Shown here: one piece after another, positions 36,207-46,124 of the stretch
Numbering within the stretch: the stretch's first letter is position 1
Layout: each line of letters opens with the position of its first letter
Assembly (NCBI GenBank): GCA_037576215.1
Contig: JBANDB010000013.1
Coordinates: 124,001 to 188,000, forward strand
Direction of reading: 5' to 3'
Length of the DNA: 64,000 bases
Origin: Armillaria gallica
Lineage: Eukaryota > Basidiomycota > Agaricomycetes > Agaricales > Physalacriaceae
The notes under the pieces: model-generated
Told to the model about the DNA's origin: nothing
The model's input: only the letters and a program-made list of their open reading frames with translations
Databases searched by the model: none
Position numbers and translations under genes: made by a program

Positions 36207-38387
36207 GTGCGTACACTTATTTTACTGCCATGTCGAGTACTTAGTCCAACGACGTTAGTGAAATCTAGAATTGTAAACCAATCGCTTCCAAGGCGAATCA
36301 CATCGGTTTGGAAACGCTTGTGCGCTGTCTTCTCAACTCCGCAGGCACGAAAGGATTCATCTCCGGATGCAACATCCAATTCGGACCAGAAAATCCTTGT
36401 AATTGGACCTTCAGATTCTCACGAGGAGATTTTATACCAGAATATCTCAGACAATGGGGACCCCATCTCGGAGGCGATACTTGACTCGTTGTTGGAGTTG
36501 CAATCGGAACAACTCTCAACGTCGTCGGTTTCTAATAAGGCGTTGGATGGTTCTGATTCTGAGAGATCCTGGGACTCTGATTTTGAGAGATCCTGGGACT
36601 CTGATTCTGAGGGATCCTGGGACTCTGCTTCCGAGTTTGAGGTAAGTCAGTCGGCAAAGCAAACAGTGCAGAAATTGCAATTGATAACATCCTTCCAGTA
36701 CAAGACTCTCCCCCGAGTTACCATCTCCGCCACCATTGAGACCGGCCAGGCGGAATCGACCATCAAAGTTCCAAAGCAACGAAACTACACTGGTCGAAAG
36801 CCTGTCATACCATCCTCCCTCGCCGACATTCCCTGTGCTACCCTTGGCGTTCAGGGGGTGTTGGATCAACTGAATGCCATCCTCGGAACGTTACACACAC
36901 TCAACACGCCATCCGTCTTGTCCGTTCTCATAGACTGCATTGTGAAGAACTACGACTTTGGCACTGCTTATGGCCGTCTTCGCGATGTATGGAACAGAGA
37001 CAATGATTGCACCATCGAAGACCAACTACGTACACGTGAAGAGGAGGACAAGGAGGAGCGACGACAAGCGCTGGTTGGGAACAACCTCATGAAATGGATT
37101 CCGCCTCCGAGACGTGTATGGGACTTGTACAGCAATCGCGTGGTGCCGTGGTGGGCCAAAACACGGCGACCATTAATAGAACTAGAATCGTACAACCCGA
37201 TATCGCATGCCTGGGTCGATGAGAATGATCGTGTGGATATGGAGACGCCTATCAACGGGAAGGAATGGCCCGTGCCGATCCCAAAGGATGCCAATCTCAA
37301 TCTCATCCGTATCGAGATGCTGAACCTGGGAGTGACGTACACGTGGTTGGATGTGCTCTGTTTGAGACAGAAAGGGGGCCCAAGGGAGGATCTGCGCGCG
37401 GAGGAGTGGAAGCTGGATGTGCCTACAATTGGTTATGTGTATAGGGAGTCCCACAAAGTTGTGATCTACCTGAGTGGGCTGGGACGGCCATTGAGTTTGA
37501 AGGAGGGCGACTTGGAGAGTGATCGGTCTTGGTTTCGACGTGCGTGGACACTTCAGGAGGTCGGCCGTAAGAGGATCATTGCCGGGGATACACCAGATGG
37601 ACCAATGCAGGCCGAGCCGGTAGACGACAATGGAAACTACGAGACTGAAATGCTGATAAACTTTCACAAGCAGCTGGAGCACATGGAGGGGAATTACCGC
37701 TATCTATTTGGCACACTTGCAGACATGCGAAATCGCGTGTCAACCAATCCGGTGGACAGAGTTGCAGGACTTGCATTCCGTCTACATGCGCGATACGCAT
37801 ACCATGAGAGCGAGACTCCCGAGGATGCATGGACGGCGCTGGTGAATGCAATGGCTCCTCATATGCGGGGGCTCATCCTATTAATGTATCCTGGAGTAGG
37901 ACTGGGATGCAAGAAATGGAGACCGACGTGGGAGCAGGTCATGACAGAGCCTCTGCCAGCGGATGCCAACTGTTACGGATATGTTGACCGTGATGACGAG
38001 ACAGACGAGGACTGGTACAAAGGGCCTTGCATTGAACAGGGGCTTGTGCGGGGATTAAACACGGGATCAGCAGAAGGGGTTGATCGATGCGGGGAGTTGG
38101 TTGTCAAAGACGCCGACGGGATACGGCACACATTCAAAATCCATGTCCCCCACCAATTCCCAATACCTGAAGGCGCATACTCACTGCTGGGCAGTTTCGC
38201 TGTATATGCGTCATGGGTGCCATGGCTCTCTAAAGAGGTGAGGGGGTTTTGGGTAGTTGGCCGAAGCCTTCCAGATCAGCGGTTTGAGAAACTATCTGTA
38301 ATCAGGATACCGGACGAGGGGGAAAGAAAGAGACTGGACCAGTGTGGAGTTGTGCAATGGGGGCTTGAAAAAATCTACCTTCTTTGA
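36207..38387 (+). CDS. HET-domain (heterokaryon incompatibility) protein, copy 1
   Basis: One long frame of 726 codons. The HET core is visible as ISHAWVDENDRVDMETPING, YTWLDVLCLRQKGGPREDL, VPTIGYVY, VVIYLSGLGRPLSL and WFRRAWTLQEVG, the agaricomycete form of HET blocks 1-3. Upstream is an acidic Ser/Asp region with three 8-residue repeats (DSERSWDS type, 36550-36630). After the core come KKWRPTWEQVMTEPLPAD, FPIPEGAYSLLGSF and FWVVGRSLPDQRFEKLSVIR. HET proteins trigger cell death when unlike hyphae fuse; that role is inferred. The frame opens with GTG and the first clear ATG is far inside (MKWIPPPRR), so the true start or a first exon is unknown. 36642-36698 equals an intron in copy 2 but is open here. 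The C-terminal tail differs from copy 2. Confidence 0.82.
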   Translation: MRTLILLPCRVLSPTTLVKSRIVNQSLPRRITSVWKRLCAVFSTPQARKDSSPDATSNSDQKILVIGPSDSHEEILYQNISDNGDPISEAILDSLLELQSEQLSTSSVSNKALDGSDSERSWDSDFERSWDSDSEGSWDSASEFEVSQSAKQTVQKLQLITSFQYKTLPRVTISATIETGQAESTIKVPKQRNYTGRKPVIPSSLADIPCATLGVQGVLDQLNAILGTLHTLNTPSVLSVLIDCIVKNYDFGTAYGRLRDVWNRDNDCTIEDQLRTREEEDKEERRQALVGNNLMKWIPPPRRVWDLYSNRVVPWWAKTRRPLIELESYNPISHAWVDENDRVDMETPINGKEWPVPIPKDANLNLIRIEMLNLGVTYTWLDVLCLRQKGGPREDLRAEEWKLDVPTIGYVYRESHKVVIYLSGLGRPLSLKEGDLESDRSWFRRAWTLQEVGRKRIIAGDTPDGPMQAEPVDDNGNYETEMLINFHKQLEHMEGNYRYLFGTLADMRNRVSTNPVDRVAGLAFRLHARYAYHESETPEDAWTALVNAMAPHMRGLILLMYPGVGLGCKKWRPTWEQVMTEPLPADANCYGYVDRDDETDEDWYKGPCIEQGLVRGLNTGSAEGVDRCGELVVKDADGIRHTFKIHVPHQFPIPEGAYSLLGSFAVYASWVPWLSKEVRGFWVVGRSLPDQRFEKLSVIRIPDEGERKRLDQCGVVQWGLEKIYLL

Positions 38388-38401
38388 CTCGACAGGTTTT
38401 G

Positions 38402-38604
38402 GTTTTAGCTCGAGGTTAATGTCATCTTCGTTGTCGAGCTCATCCGTTTCACGAAGGTCCCTTTGGCGTCTTCGGTGTATTTTCCTGGTGCAAAGTTGCT
38501 GCCGCTTAACGCATCTTCAAGGTCGACGATAGATAGCCCAGCCTTTGTGTCATCGAGACCACTGTAGCTCGGTCTCGCTTTTTGAGGGTGGAGTTGGCGG
38601 CTCA
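38402..38604 (-). pseudogene. gene fragment found only in unit 1, downstream of HET copy 1
   Basis: Minus strand from 38604 reads MSRQLHPQKARPSYSGLDDT, KAGLSIVDLEDALSGSNFAP and GKYTEDA. It then shifts frame into RDLRETDELDNEDDINLELK. The acidic composition and codon pattern look like real protein. I do not recognise the family. The segment is absent at the matching place in unit 2 and replaces the last residues of the HET gene, so it is probably another captured gene piece. Confidence 0.4.
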
Positions 38605-38914
38605 TGGGACATTTGATATTTTGCCGATCTCTGCTAAGCTAGTATCTTCGTCGCTTGCTCATAGTAGGGACCGGTCACGGGTCTACTAGCATCTAATTCT
38701 CTCTTAAATAGTTACAAGTTGTCAACTTACAAACTTCGTGAAGTACTACTTAGTCATACGGTCGACGGAAAGGTATCTCCATATGCATGAATGGTTACCC
38801 CGAGCGCTTGTAAATGAAATACATCAACTATGAGCCCCAAAATACAAATCTATAAATCTACGAATAAATTATCCTATATAGTCTAAATGTCCCGTTTTGT
38901 TGATCATAGGTATT
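38605..38914. other. non-coding spacer in unit 1
   Basis: AT-rich sequence matching 48270-48490 of unit 2 (shared TAAATAGTTACAAGTTGTC and ATAAATTATCCTA). It probably contains the HET 3' end and the 3' end of the coiled-coil fragment. No gene was seen. Confidence 0.4.
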
Positions 38915-40296
38915 ATTTCATTCCACATCGTCCTCCGTTTCCTCTACAAGACTCTCCCACGAAGGGATGGTGGGTGGAATAAACCCACCGCCCAACGTGC
39001 TCCTCCCCAGGCCAAGGCTCTCAGGCCTCGGTCCTTGATTTTCCGTGGAAATCGAAGAAACAAGCAGAGACAGAGGGATCGACACGCGCAAGCCTAAGTT
39101 TGCGTAGGGATCCTTTTGCATCTGGAAGTTGATAGATTGCACTTGTCGCAGCTTTGACGTTCCCGAACATCGTATCAGAGGGGCTCGAGGGACGGGAGGT
39201 CCAGGACATCTACACAGTAGTACTAGAAGGAGATGAGGGTATAGGCGAAAGAAACTCCGCGTCTGCTTGATGGCAGCATGTCATCAAACTTGAACTTCTG
39301 AGAAAGATTCTGCTGTGTTTTCTTGACAGATCTATCAGAGCCCGACATGAACGCGTCAATTGTGCTTCCATCTCCTCAGGTGCTGGAGGCTCCCCGGATT
39401 TATCGGCTTGCGCTCCGGGAACTGTTCAAACCTGCGCACGAGAGCCATGCGAATTTCCAGCTCGACACGGGCGTCTTCTGCATAGTTGTTCAGCCGTTCC
39501 GTTAGGAGTTGGTTGTTATTAGTTGACTCTTGAGATCTTGAAGTACGTGATGAAAGGCCCGTTGCACATCATCGCAACGTCGGCTGACCTGCTTGAGCTC
39601 TGCGGGCTCATATTTGGTCGGAAACGGCACGGGATCTGATGTAATCAGAATGGAGGATGAAGATGAAAATTCGGAAGGGGTGAGTTCATCGACAATAGAT
39701 GTGGACTGTGACGTTAAACGAGAAGAAGGCTGAATGACACGGTCATCTTCGATTGGTCCAAGGGGGATCCTGGTTCCGAAGATACCTTCACCTCAACTGG
39801 GTCTTGTCTCGTTTTCTCTGAAGCTGGAGGTGCAGGAAGATTTTTCTGATGTGCTGGGATGAGTAGCAGCACGAACAACTCGAATCTTCAAGTAGTTTGT
39901 AATCGTAACTCTTTATCCTGTTTCCACGGCATTCCCAGCCACGACGACGCGGCCCATAGACTCGGAGGAGCCATTGAGGTCTGCTGAAAACCCCTGGGCG
40001 TCACGAAGTATATTCTCCAGAAGTATGTTCGCGTCATCTCCTCGCCCGATACCTTCCTCAGCACGGAACGCCCACCGTCGAAGCCACTCATTGATGCTCT
40101 CCTCTCAAGTGGCCAGGCGAATTCTTCTCTACGAAAACCAGATGCCTTTCGTATGGCGTCTCCACCCGCTTCACCCAGCGCAAGCCTCAGTTTTTCGGTA
40201 TTCGCGCGGGACTGGTCGAGCTGAGAAGACAATACGGATCTTTGCGTGGTCAGAGCATTGACCGTCGCGGCATATCTTTTCTTCAAGGATACGAGT
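38915..40296 (-). pseudogene. coiled-coil gene fragment, unit 1
   Basis: Minus-strand pieces in the order of one gene: a coil with RSVLSSQLDQSRANTEKLRL, ALGEAGGDAIRKASGFRREE and EFAWPLERRASMSGFDGGRS; then an ERLN-DYAEDARVELEIRMA coil; and a C-terminal YANLGLRVSIP and FIPPTIPSWESLVEETEDDV ending at about 38918. Frame breaks occur between blocks. The arrangement (heptads, RRRE-type linker) recalls fungal septation/spindle coiled-coil proteins, but I cannot name the family. The 5' end is cut at 40296, where a GCP5 piece begins. Unit 2 keeps more of the 5' part. Confidence 0.5.
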
Positions 40297-40457
40297 CCGT
40301 TAAAATCGATGCCTGAGATGCGAGAGACAGGTGGAGAAGCCGGGGAGTAGTCACAGATGTTCGGTACTCTCTATGTCGCCATTGAAGTATTATGTTATCG
40401 CGTCCTTGCAACACAAACAGGACTTCTCGTACTGCATCACGCTCATATATATATCGC
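40297..40457 (-). pseudogene. 161-bp internal fragment of the GCP5-like gene, unit 1
   Basis: Aligns without gaps to 33883-34043 of the intact GCP5-like gene with few substitutions. It encodes DAVREVLFVLQGRDNIILQW and RLLHLSLASQASILT. Both edges are sharp: CCGTTAAAAT at the left and ATATATATCGC at the right, after which the sequence is unrelated to GCP5. It is too short to function. Confidence 0.85.
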
Positions 40458-40863
40458 CTGACCAGGCGGGTTCCCCACCAACGAGAAAACACTGATGTCT
40501 TCCTGCTCGTTTGAACATTCGGATGTTTGAAGTCGCAGCAATGGTGCTTGAGCAGAAGTAAATGTACGTGCGATTGAAGGAGGAAAAATGTACAGTGAGA
40601 ACAAATCTAATAAACACAGACGGCATAACAATACATTTGAAAATAATAGGAGAACCAAGATGGAGGATGGGGCAGAGCAGAGATTCGGCTTGGTGATGAA
40701 GATATTTATGACAGAGCTGGGCAACCGCAACAGGATTTAGGATGTTTTTGATATCAGAGTGGCGCCCAACCCCAAACGAGTGAAGTGTAGACGACGAGTG
40801 AAAGCAAGAGCTAGCTCCCAATCAGATCAGTGGGTGCACCGGAATGAATGAATGAGAAGAGCC

Positions 40864-41303
40864 TCACGATGACAAGAACAGATAGGCGCTCAACCTGATC
40901 GCGAGGAGGCTCAGGCTCCTGGAAGGCCTCGTCCAGAGCGACCTCTCCCTTCGTGGGCCGGAGCCATGCCAATAATGAGAATCTGCAGTCGCAACAAGAA
41001 CCAGGTCACTCACGAGGGCCTCAGTGAAATGAACACAGTCGTCCCAGTCAATATCTCCACCGTGAGTCGCGGTCTGTACAGTTTTTAGCTGGATAAGATA
41101 GCCTGAATCGCAGGGAATGTGCACACCATCAGGGGATGATTTCGGTTGAAGTACGCGTGGCCATAGGGCTCGTATCGAAAGACGAAGGAAGGAGGGGGAA
41201 CGGGTAGGTAGTAAATGGTCGCATTCGCGGAGAGGGAATCTGCTTGACGAAGAACTGAGTGCACAGAGGGGAAGCGACGGTCCCGAGTCCGGATTGGAGG
41301 CAT
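40864..41303 (-). CDS. unrecognised small gene, unit 1 copy
   Basis: Start MPPIRTRDRRFPSVHSVLRQ at 41303, continuing ATIYYLPVPPPSFVFRYEPY and GHAYFNRNHPLMVCTFPAIQ. After a likely intron it gives LKTVQTATHGGDIDWDDCVH and FTEALVSDLVLVATADS. The same frame is kept in the unit 2 copy at 55081-55520 with scattered amino-acid changes. I recognise no family or motif. It may be a small real gene or part of a larger truncated one. Confidence 0.35.
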
Positions 41304-43620
41304 GATGGGATGAAGAAAAAAAGAGAGGAAAGAACGTGGGTGGGAGAATTGACGGTCGTCTTCTCTGGTTTTTAAATGCGCCTGAGCTTCGAAATCGGAA
41401 GCCGTATCCGTATTGAGCTACTCTCCAGTGTGTTTGGCGTAAACACAGAATGACATAAGGCGAATACACAGCTCAAATTTGATCCCGCGGATGCGCTCAC
41501 CCTTTCCAGCACCATGCCCGCCCTTCGAGGTGTCGGTAAGGATGGCGCGTTCGTAAGAACTGACTTCGATGCGAGAATGCGCGCCAAAAAAACTGTCCGT
41601 TCATGCCGGAAGCATTCATTCGAATTCGAGACTGCACTGCCGAATGCACTGGAAATCGAATGACAGCTCCGACGCGCAATAACTGGTCACTCTGCGCCGC
41701 TTTGGGATTCTTGCTTGTACTCTCTGTCCTCACGTCTGGTCATCTTGCTTGTTATGCGTATATTCCACATCTGTGTCGCCTACGCTGTCCATGGAGGTAA
41801 ATCCACAGTCAATTGTGACGTTACATTCGTTACACCTGTGACGATTTGTGAATCACGGATCCCGCCAATGCGAACCGAAGCTTACAATCACACACCCATT
41901 GCAGTCTCCAACAGCCCAATGCTACATCCTCCGTGGTTGCCAGAGCTTGATGATAAGGCCAACGTTGTGTGCTTTCAATATTCTTCAAGCGCTAGCAAGA
42001 GGTACAAGATCTGTCTGGACGTCAATTGCCAGCTACCAGGAGTATCGTCAAGGACAAGGGTGCCCCAAGACCTGAAGAAATTGAAGACATACCTCAATAC
42101 TATGTCCAAACACTGCGCCCCAGCCCAAATCAACAAAATCGCCCCGTTGTGACCGTCTCTGGAATCTTGAATATCTTGAGCTCCATGAGCGAATGACTGT
42201 GAACCGGACATACCTGAGGACCGAATGATCCATCGACGAGCCAGGAAGACTGCTGCTATATTCCCAAGTTCAAGAGTACCGACGGCTGATTTTTGGCGTC
42301 CGATATCCGTCAAAGGCGACGGTGGGCAGGAATTCTCCTTGTAAACCCCATGCATGAGCTTGGAGGCTTGTAAAAGAGACAAAACCTGTCCAGAAGCCTT
42401 CAAGGGTACTAATACAAGTCCTACTGGCGTCCGGAATGAAAGCAGAGTCGAAGCGATCTGATTTCGTGACTTTTCGCCATCTCGCTATCTCTTTCCAAGA
42501 TATCGAGGCTATCGCCTTCAAGCCTTGGTAGACAGGTCCTAGATGTGAGCCAGTGCCAGGAGAGCGAGCTCGACAACTGAGCAAGGATGGTGGTGGTTCG
42601 ACATTGGTGTACATCCGTGTACATCTATCTATGTCTAGGACAAACAAACTCCGTCCGAATGTCCTGACCAGTCGCCGGCTACCTCAGAACTGTTTCCAGT
42701 GGCCCTCTTCCTTGGTCTGCACCTTTCTATTCATCTGCGCTATTTTCTAGATTTTCATTTCAATTTTTGGACCCCTCAGCGTCTGTCTCGGAAGACGGCA
42801 GTTGGAACTGGCTTCACGGCACTCCTGGTTACCTTGCCTCAGATAAACTTCCGGATTCGATAATTCTTTTTTGCCACGGTTGGATCAAATTCCATGGTCG
42901 CCGCCGTAACTTCAAGCCGGTTTTGCGATGCCACTCGCGCCAACAGCACGAAGCCTGCTCAAGATGCTAATGGGCCTTTGCTACAAAGATCGATTAGATG
43001 ACACCTACTGCTGAGCCTAGCTTTTGAACAGACAGCTCAGCGTTTCATAAACTTGGAACTTTGAGGGATTACCTAGGTCGTAGCTGCAGATACTCCGTTA
43101 CTGACATTTTCTACCGTGCCAGGTTCGTTCTGTTAGTTTCTATTATCTGTATTCAGACCAATCACTTATGCCCTTCGAAGGTTTACCTGACATCAAGCAA
43201 CGCATGGAATATTTCTGCTTCAAAGCATTAAACTGGATTTGGTGACGTAGGAAATGGTTACCGTTATATGTCCCATCATAAGACGGGCGTCGAACTCTCA
43301 TCCCACGCGTTCTTTTCCCAAACACTCGGTCACCAGTCGTTGCGTTCGCGCCGTTCAAGTCGGGTATCGGTTGTCAGGCTTCTCTCGATTGCATTGATAC
43401 CCTCTCCTCCTGCAAGGAACAGAAAACACGAAGCCTACCGGCATCATACCAAGACGAGCGGTCGACAAGTTTGTATGAACCGTGTGCTCACGAATAGATC
43501 GGGTTCCTCGATGGGTCTCTGCTCGGAGGCAGTCTGCCCGTGACAGGCTGATTGATGCAGATATGTACAAAAACCGGCGACAAAGTACGAGGATTGGACT
43601 GTTCCTTCTTCTTTGCAGCC
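41304..43620. repeat. degenerate spacer of unit 1 without a confident gene
   Basis: This stretch is nearly identical to 55521-57845 of unit 2. Both strands carry short frames (for example a hydrophobic NNWSLCAALGFLLVLSVLTS at about 41680 +), but none has start, splice sites and homology together. The right part (43000-43620) is the likely former promoter of the MFS gene. Possible relics only. Confidence 0.4.
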
Positions 43621-44245
43621 ATGGCCCACATATCCCGCACTCAGACTCGTTCGACTGACGAAATTTCTGAAAGGACTATCGGCGAGACTCCTGCAGAAAA
43701 AATCAAAACAGAAGGGAACGATGGACTATCCACAGGCATTCAAGAAGGAGATTTTCCGCGGGTTAAGAGCTTGGTTGGTCATTGTAGGGATGAGTGAAGC
43801 TGCGCTCTTCAAGGTCTTTCGGCCGTACCGACTTGGGCGAATTGTCAGACCATGTGCAGCACGTTTTCAACGTGAGCTCCTTGGTGGTATGATCATCCTC
43901 ACGGAGCTGACCTATCAATCTAGATTCGGGTTCATAAACGCATGAGGGGTGAGTATCATCACTCTTGTTTGCTGTACTGAACAACGCTGAGACTACAACA
44001 GGTTTTTCAAGCATATTACGCAGAAACCTTGTTGAGTGACTCTGATCCTTCCGCTATGTGCATCTTCCTCTTACTTCTTGGTTGTCACTGACTTTCTCAG
44101 TACGTGAATTGGCTCCGTTCAGGTATCTACTCGACCAATCTCTGTTCTAGTCGTGTACTGATGGTATACATCTAATCAACCAGTACGCCCTCGTATTCAT
44201 GCCGGGGCTCGTCACGGGTCGAATGTTCGATATCGGACACTTCAA
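43621..44245 (+). pseudogene. monocarboxylate-type MFS transporter, truncated N-terminal copy, unit 1
   Basis: ATG at 43621 begins a hydrophilic N-terminus. It leads to RAWLVIVG, spliced FSTFGFINA, then TGA at 43943-43945 where the family has Trp (NAWGVFQAYY). VFQAYYAETLLSDSDPSA and a degenerate AWIGSVQ exon follow, then VTGRMFDIGHFK. The sequence ends at 44245, where the next repeat unit starts. Only the first two or three of twelve membrane segments remain. Premature stop plus truncation make it a pseudogene. The DGG of the usual DGGLRAWLV start is deleted here but kept in unit 2. Confidence 0.75.
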
Positions 44246-44938
44246 GCTGAAAGAGTTTTAACATATGCGCGTAGATGTTATGGTGATGCCTACTAGTAAT
44301 TGGAGGTGTGAGGATACGTGAACAGACTGCTCACAGTTAACACTCAGTCACCAACGTAGAGACGGGCGTCGCACCTTTATTTCTTGATCCAATTCATGAC
44401 CTTTCTCTACTTGCGTTTTCAGCAACATGCAGGATACTTGAAGAGCGTCTGCGAGAGCATCTCGGGACTGAATTCGCGCTTTCTGAACGTGTCTGAAACA
44501 AATATTCAGAAACAAGTAACCAAGAACAGAAAGCGGCTCCGACCCACGAATCATCCGGTCTACTTCTGCTTCACCAAGAACAATACCAGCTTTGTTGAGA
44601 GTCATGCCCTCCGCACTCAGCGAGCGCGCTGCATACGCGACTTGTTCCCGGAATTTGTCCTGATCTGCATCGCCAATGACTCCTCGTACGAGATCCTCGC
44701 ATAGCTCGGTAAGACGTTGATGGTTCGCACGAGCAAGACGTGACTGTGGCCGCTGTGTGAGACGAGAATGGTGCCGAACAGACGCGCTGGAAGCAGGACG
44801 TGGAACGACGGTGCTTGTACTGGTTGGAAGTCGTGTCGATAGACTTGACGTCGGTCGGCTCGATGGTTGACGTCGGGATGCCCTAGAGGGAGGTCGTGGT
44901 GGACGATGAGAAGATTCCGCGCTGGCCGACGGGTGCAT
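44246..44938 (-). pseudogene. 5' exons of GCP5-like gene, duplicate in unit 2
   Basis: Matches 34671-35363 with few changes. The first exon (MHPSASAESSHRPPRPPS... to EVDRMIRG) is still open, as is the KARIQSRDALADALQ exon. The copy ends at the unit junction inside the intron, so it lacks the GRIP domains. It could at most make a short N-terminal fragment if transcribed. Confidence 0.82.
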
Positions 44939-45071
44939 GGTGGACCGTGGTCACTGTCGAAATCCTAAACTAGGAACTACGGAATTTCAAAATCTATGAT
45001 GTTTGCGGCGGTTACTTGACACAGTTCTCGCTAGTATCAGAACATCATTATCATCGAACCCAATTATTTAA

Positions 45072-45475
45072 ACCCCTTCTTCTGATCAAAGGTGAGGAAA
45101 TCATTTTCTGAGACGCCTGCTTTCTTTCCCGATTTCTTTCCGTTTTTCTAGCGGCTCGGGCTTGCTGGGTTTGATGTCGATGGGTGAGGAGGTTTCTCTT
45201 TCTTCGGCTTCTTCTTATCCTTGCTCGCTTTGAGGTTCTTGGGCGCTGTCAAATCATCATTCGTTGCTCTCATCTGGTCCTCGATAGCGCCTAGATATGC
45301 ATCAGACATCATGCATCACTAGGAAGGAGAAACATACGGGAATGCTCATCATCGCTGAGAGCCTCCCTGATTCCATGAAGAGGAGACAATGCTTTCCATT
45401 TCGAATCGAAAGGTTGCTGTAGCTCTATACCAGCTGTGTTCACCAGGATCCCCTGGGGATTGACCGGTGACAATG
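45072..45475 (-). pseudogene. BET bromodomain protein C-terminal fragment, unit 2
   Basis: Reads VNTAGIELQQPFDSKWKALS near 45410-45460, without the two stops of the unit 1 copy. A shortened acidic region and a truncated, frame-shifted Lys-rich linker (MRATNDDLTAPKNLKAS) follow. Several small deletions relative to unit 1 disrupt the frame around 45140-45200 and 45290-45340. The right edge is at the 0.2-kb insert. Confidence 0.62.
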
Positions 45476-45476
45476 G

Positions 45477-45690
45477 GTGTAAAGGTATTATTCAGTATGA
45501 AAGAATATCTCTAAGTATGACCATCTGAGTAGGGCTTCGGCGCTTACAACGATTATGAGATTGGACCTGCTGATATATCCTCCTTATAATTGGGGCCATA
45601 AGCGTTACATCGGATACTCAACGTTACAACAGTTATACTTGGGCTGAAAGCAAGGTATTCACACCGAGATCGATAGGCGATCACTCGAAG
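45477..45690. mobile_element. 0.2-kb insert in unit 2, possible solo LTR
   Basis: Unit 1 reads TGACAATGGGAGGCGGTCAC where unit 2 has about 210 extra bases between CAATGG and the GCGATCACTCGAAGACC that resumes the match. The extra piece begins TGTAAAGGTATTATTC and has GGTATTCACA near its end (TG...CA, partial inverted GGTGT ends). No clear target-site duplication was seen and it has no coding capacity. Solo LTR or short non-autonomous element is a guess. Confidence 0.35.
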
Positions 45691-46124
45691 ACCAGTATAG
45701 CTAGTGTAGAGTTTTCAATGGTTTGACGCTAATTTTTGGGCGTCCACATGTGATGATAGCTTAGCGAGACCCTGGTTCTATGTGTTAACGTCCACGGATG
45801 GCCCCACGCGACTGCCGAATCAATTAAGTTGTGATACGCAATCTGCCTTCTTCACAGCATTCAACATCCGGCTGTGCACCGTGTTTTTAGGACTACTGAG
45901 TATCCTACATCCGCCAAAATCCCCCACTCTTGAGAACTTTTTTTCGCCCAGGTCGAGCTAGCCGAGGTCTCCGAGCATAGTCGGGGGCCCTGTGTTCTTC
46001 TTCCACCCCCCGCCATCGGCCTTGGGCAGTTCCTTGCCGTTTCTGCTAGCGCTTGCTCCGGTGCATGCCACCATTGGCTCTACACATCCTTGAAGGGATA
46101 TCTGAAGTCTGAAAATGAGAAATA

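Larger units (their letters stand above)
34671..44245. repeat. composite tandem segmental repeat, unit 1 (about 9.6 kb)
   Basis: The unit begins at AGCTAAAAGAGTTTTAAC, inside an intron of the intact GCP5-like gene. It ends at CACTTCAAG, directly followed by the next unit's CTGAAAGAGTTTTAAC. Contents, left to right: GCP5 5' exons (-), BET-protein fragment (-), HET gene copy 1 (+), coiled-coil gene fragment (-), 161-bp GCP5 internal piece (-), small unrecognised ORF (-), degenerate spacer, MFS N-terminal pseudogene (+). It matches unit 2 base by base over most of its length with scattered substitutions. It lacks the 4.7-kb middle segment (about 49860-54530) of unit 2 and the 0.2-kb insert at 45.5 kb. 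Confidence 0.88.

Noticed and set aside
36298..36519. Alternative frame in the HET N-terminal region (plus-strand translation GTKGFISGCNIQFGPEN, and a minus-strand frame)
   Set aside because: It stops before the HET core in both copies. The acidic-repeat frame runs through to the HET core, directly in copy 1 and by splicing in copy 2.
40864..41469. 201-aa minus-strand frame starting MYSPYVILCLRQ as a full gene (and its copy at 55081-55690)
   Set aside because: The upstream part is poorly kept between copies and shifts frame. Only the shorter frame beginning MPPIRTRDRRFP is consistent, and even that is of low confidence.
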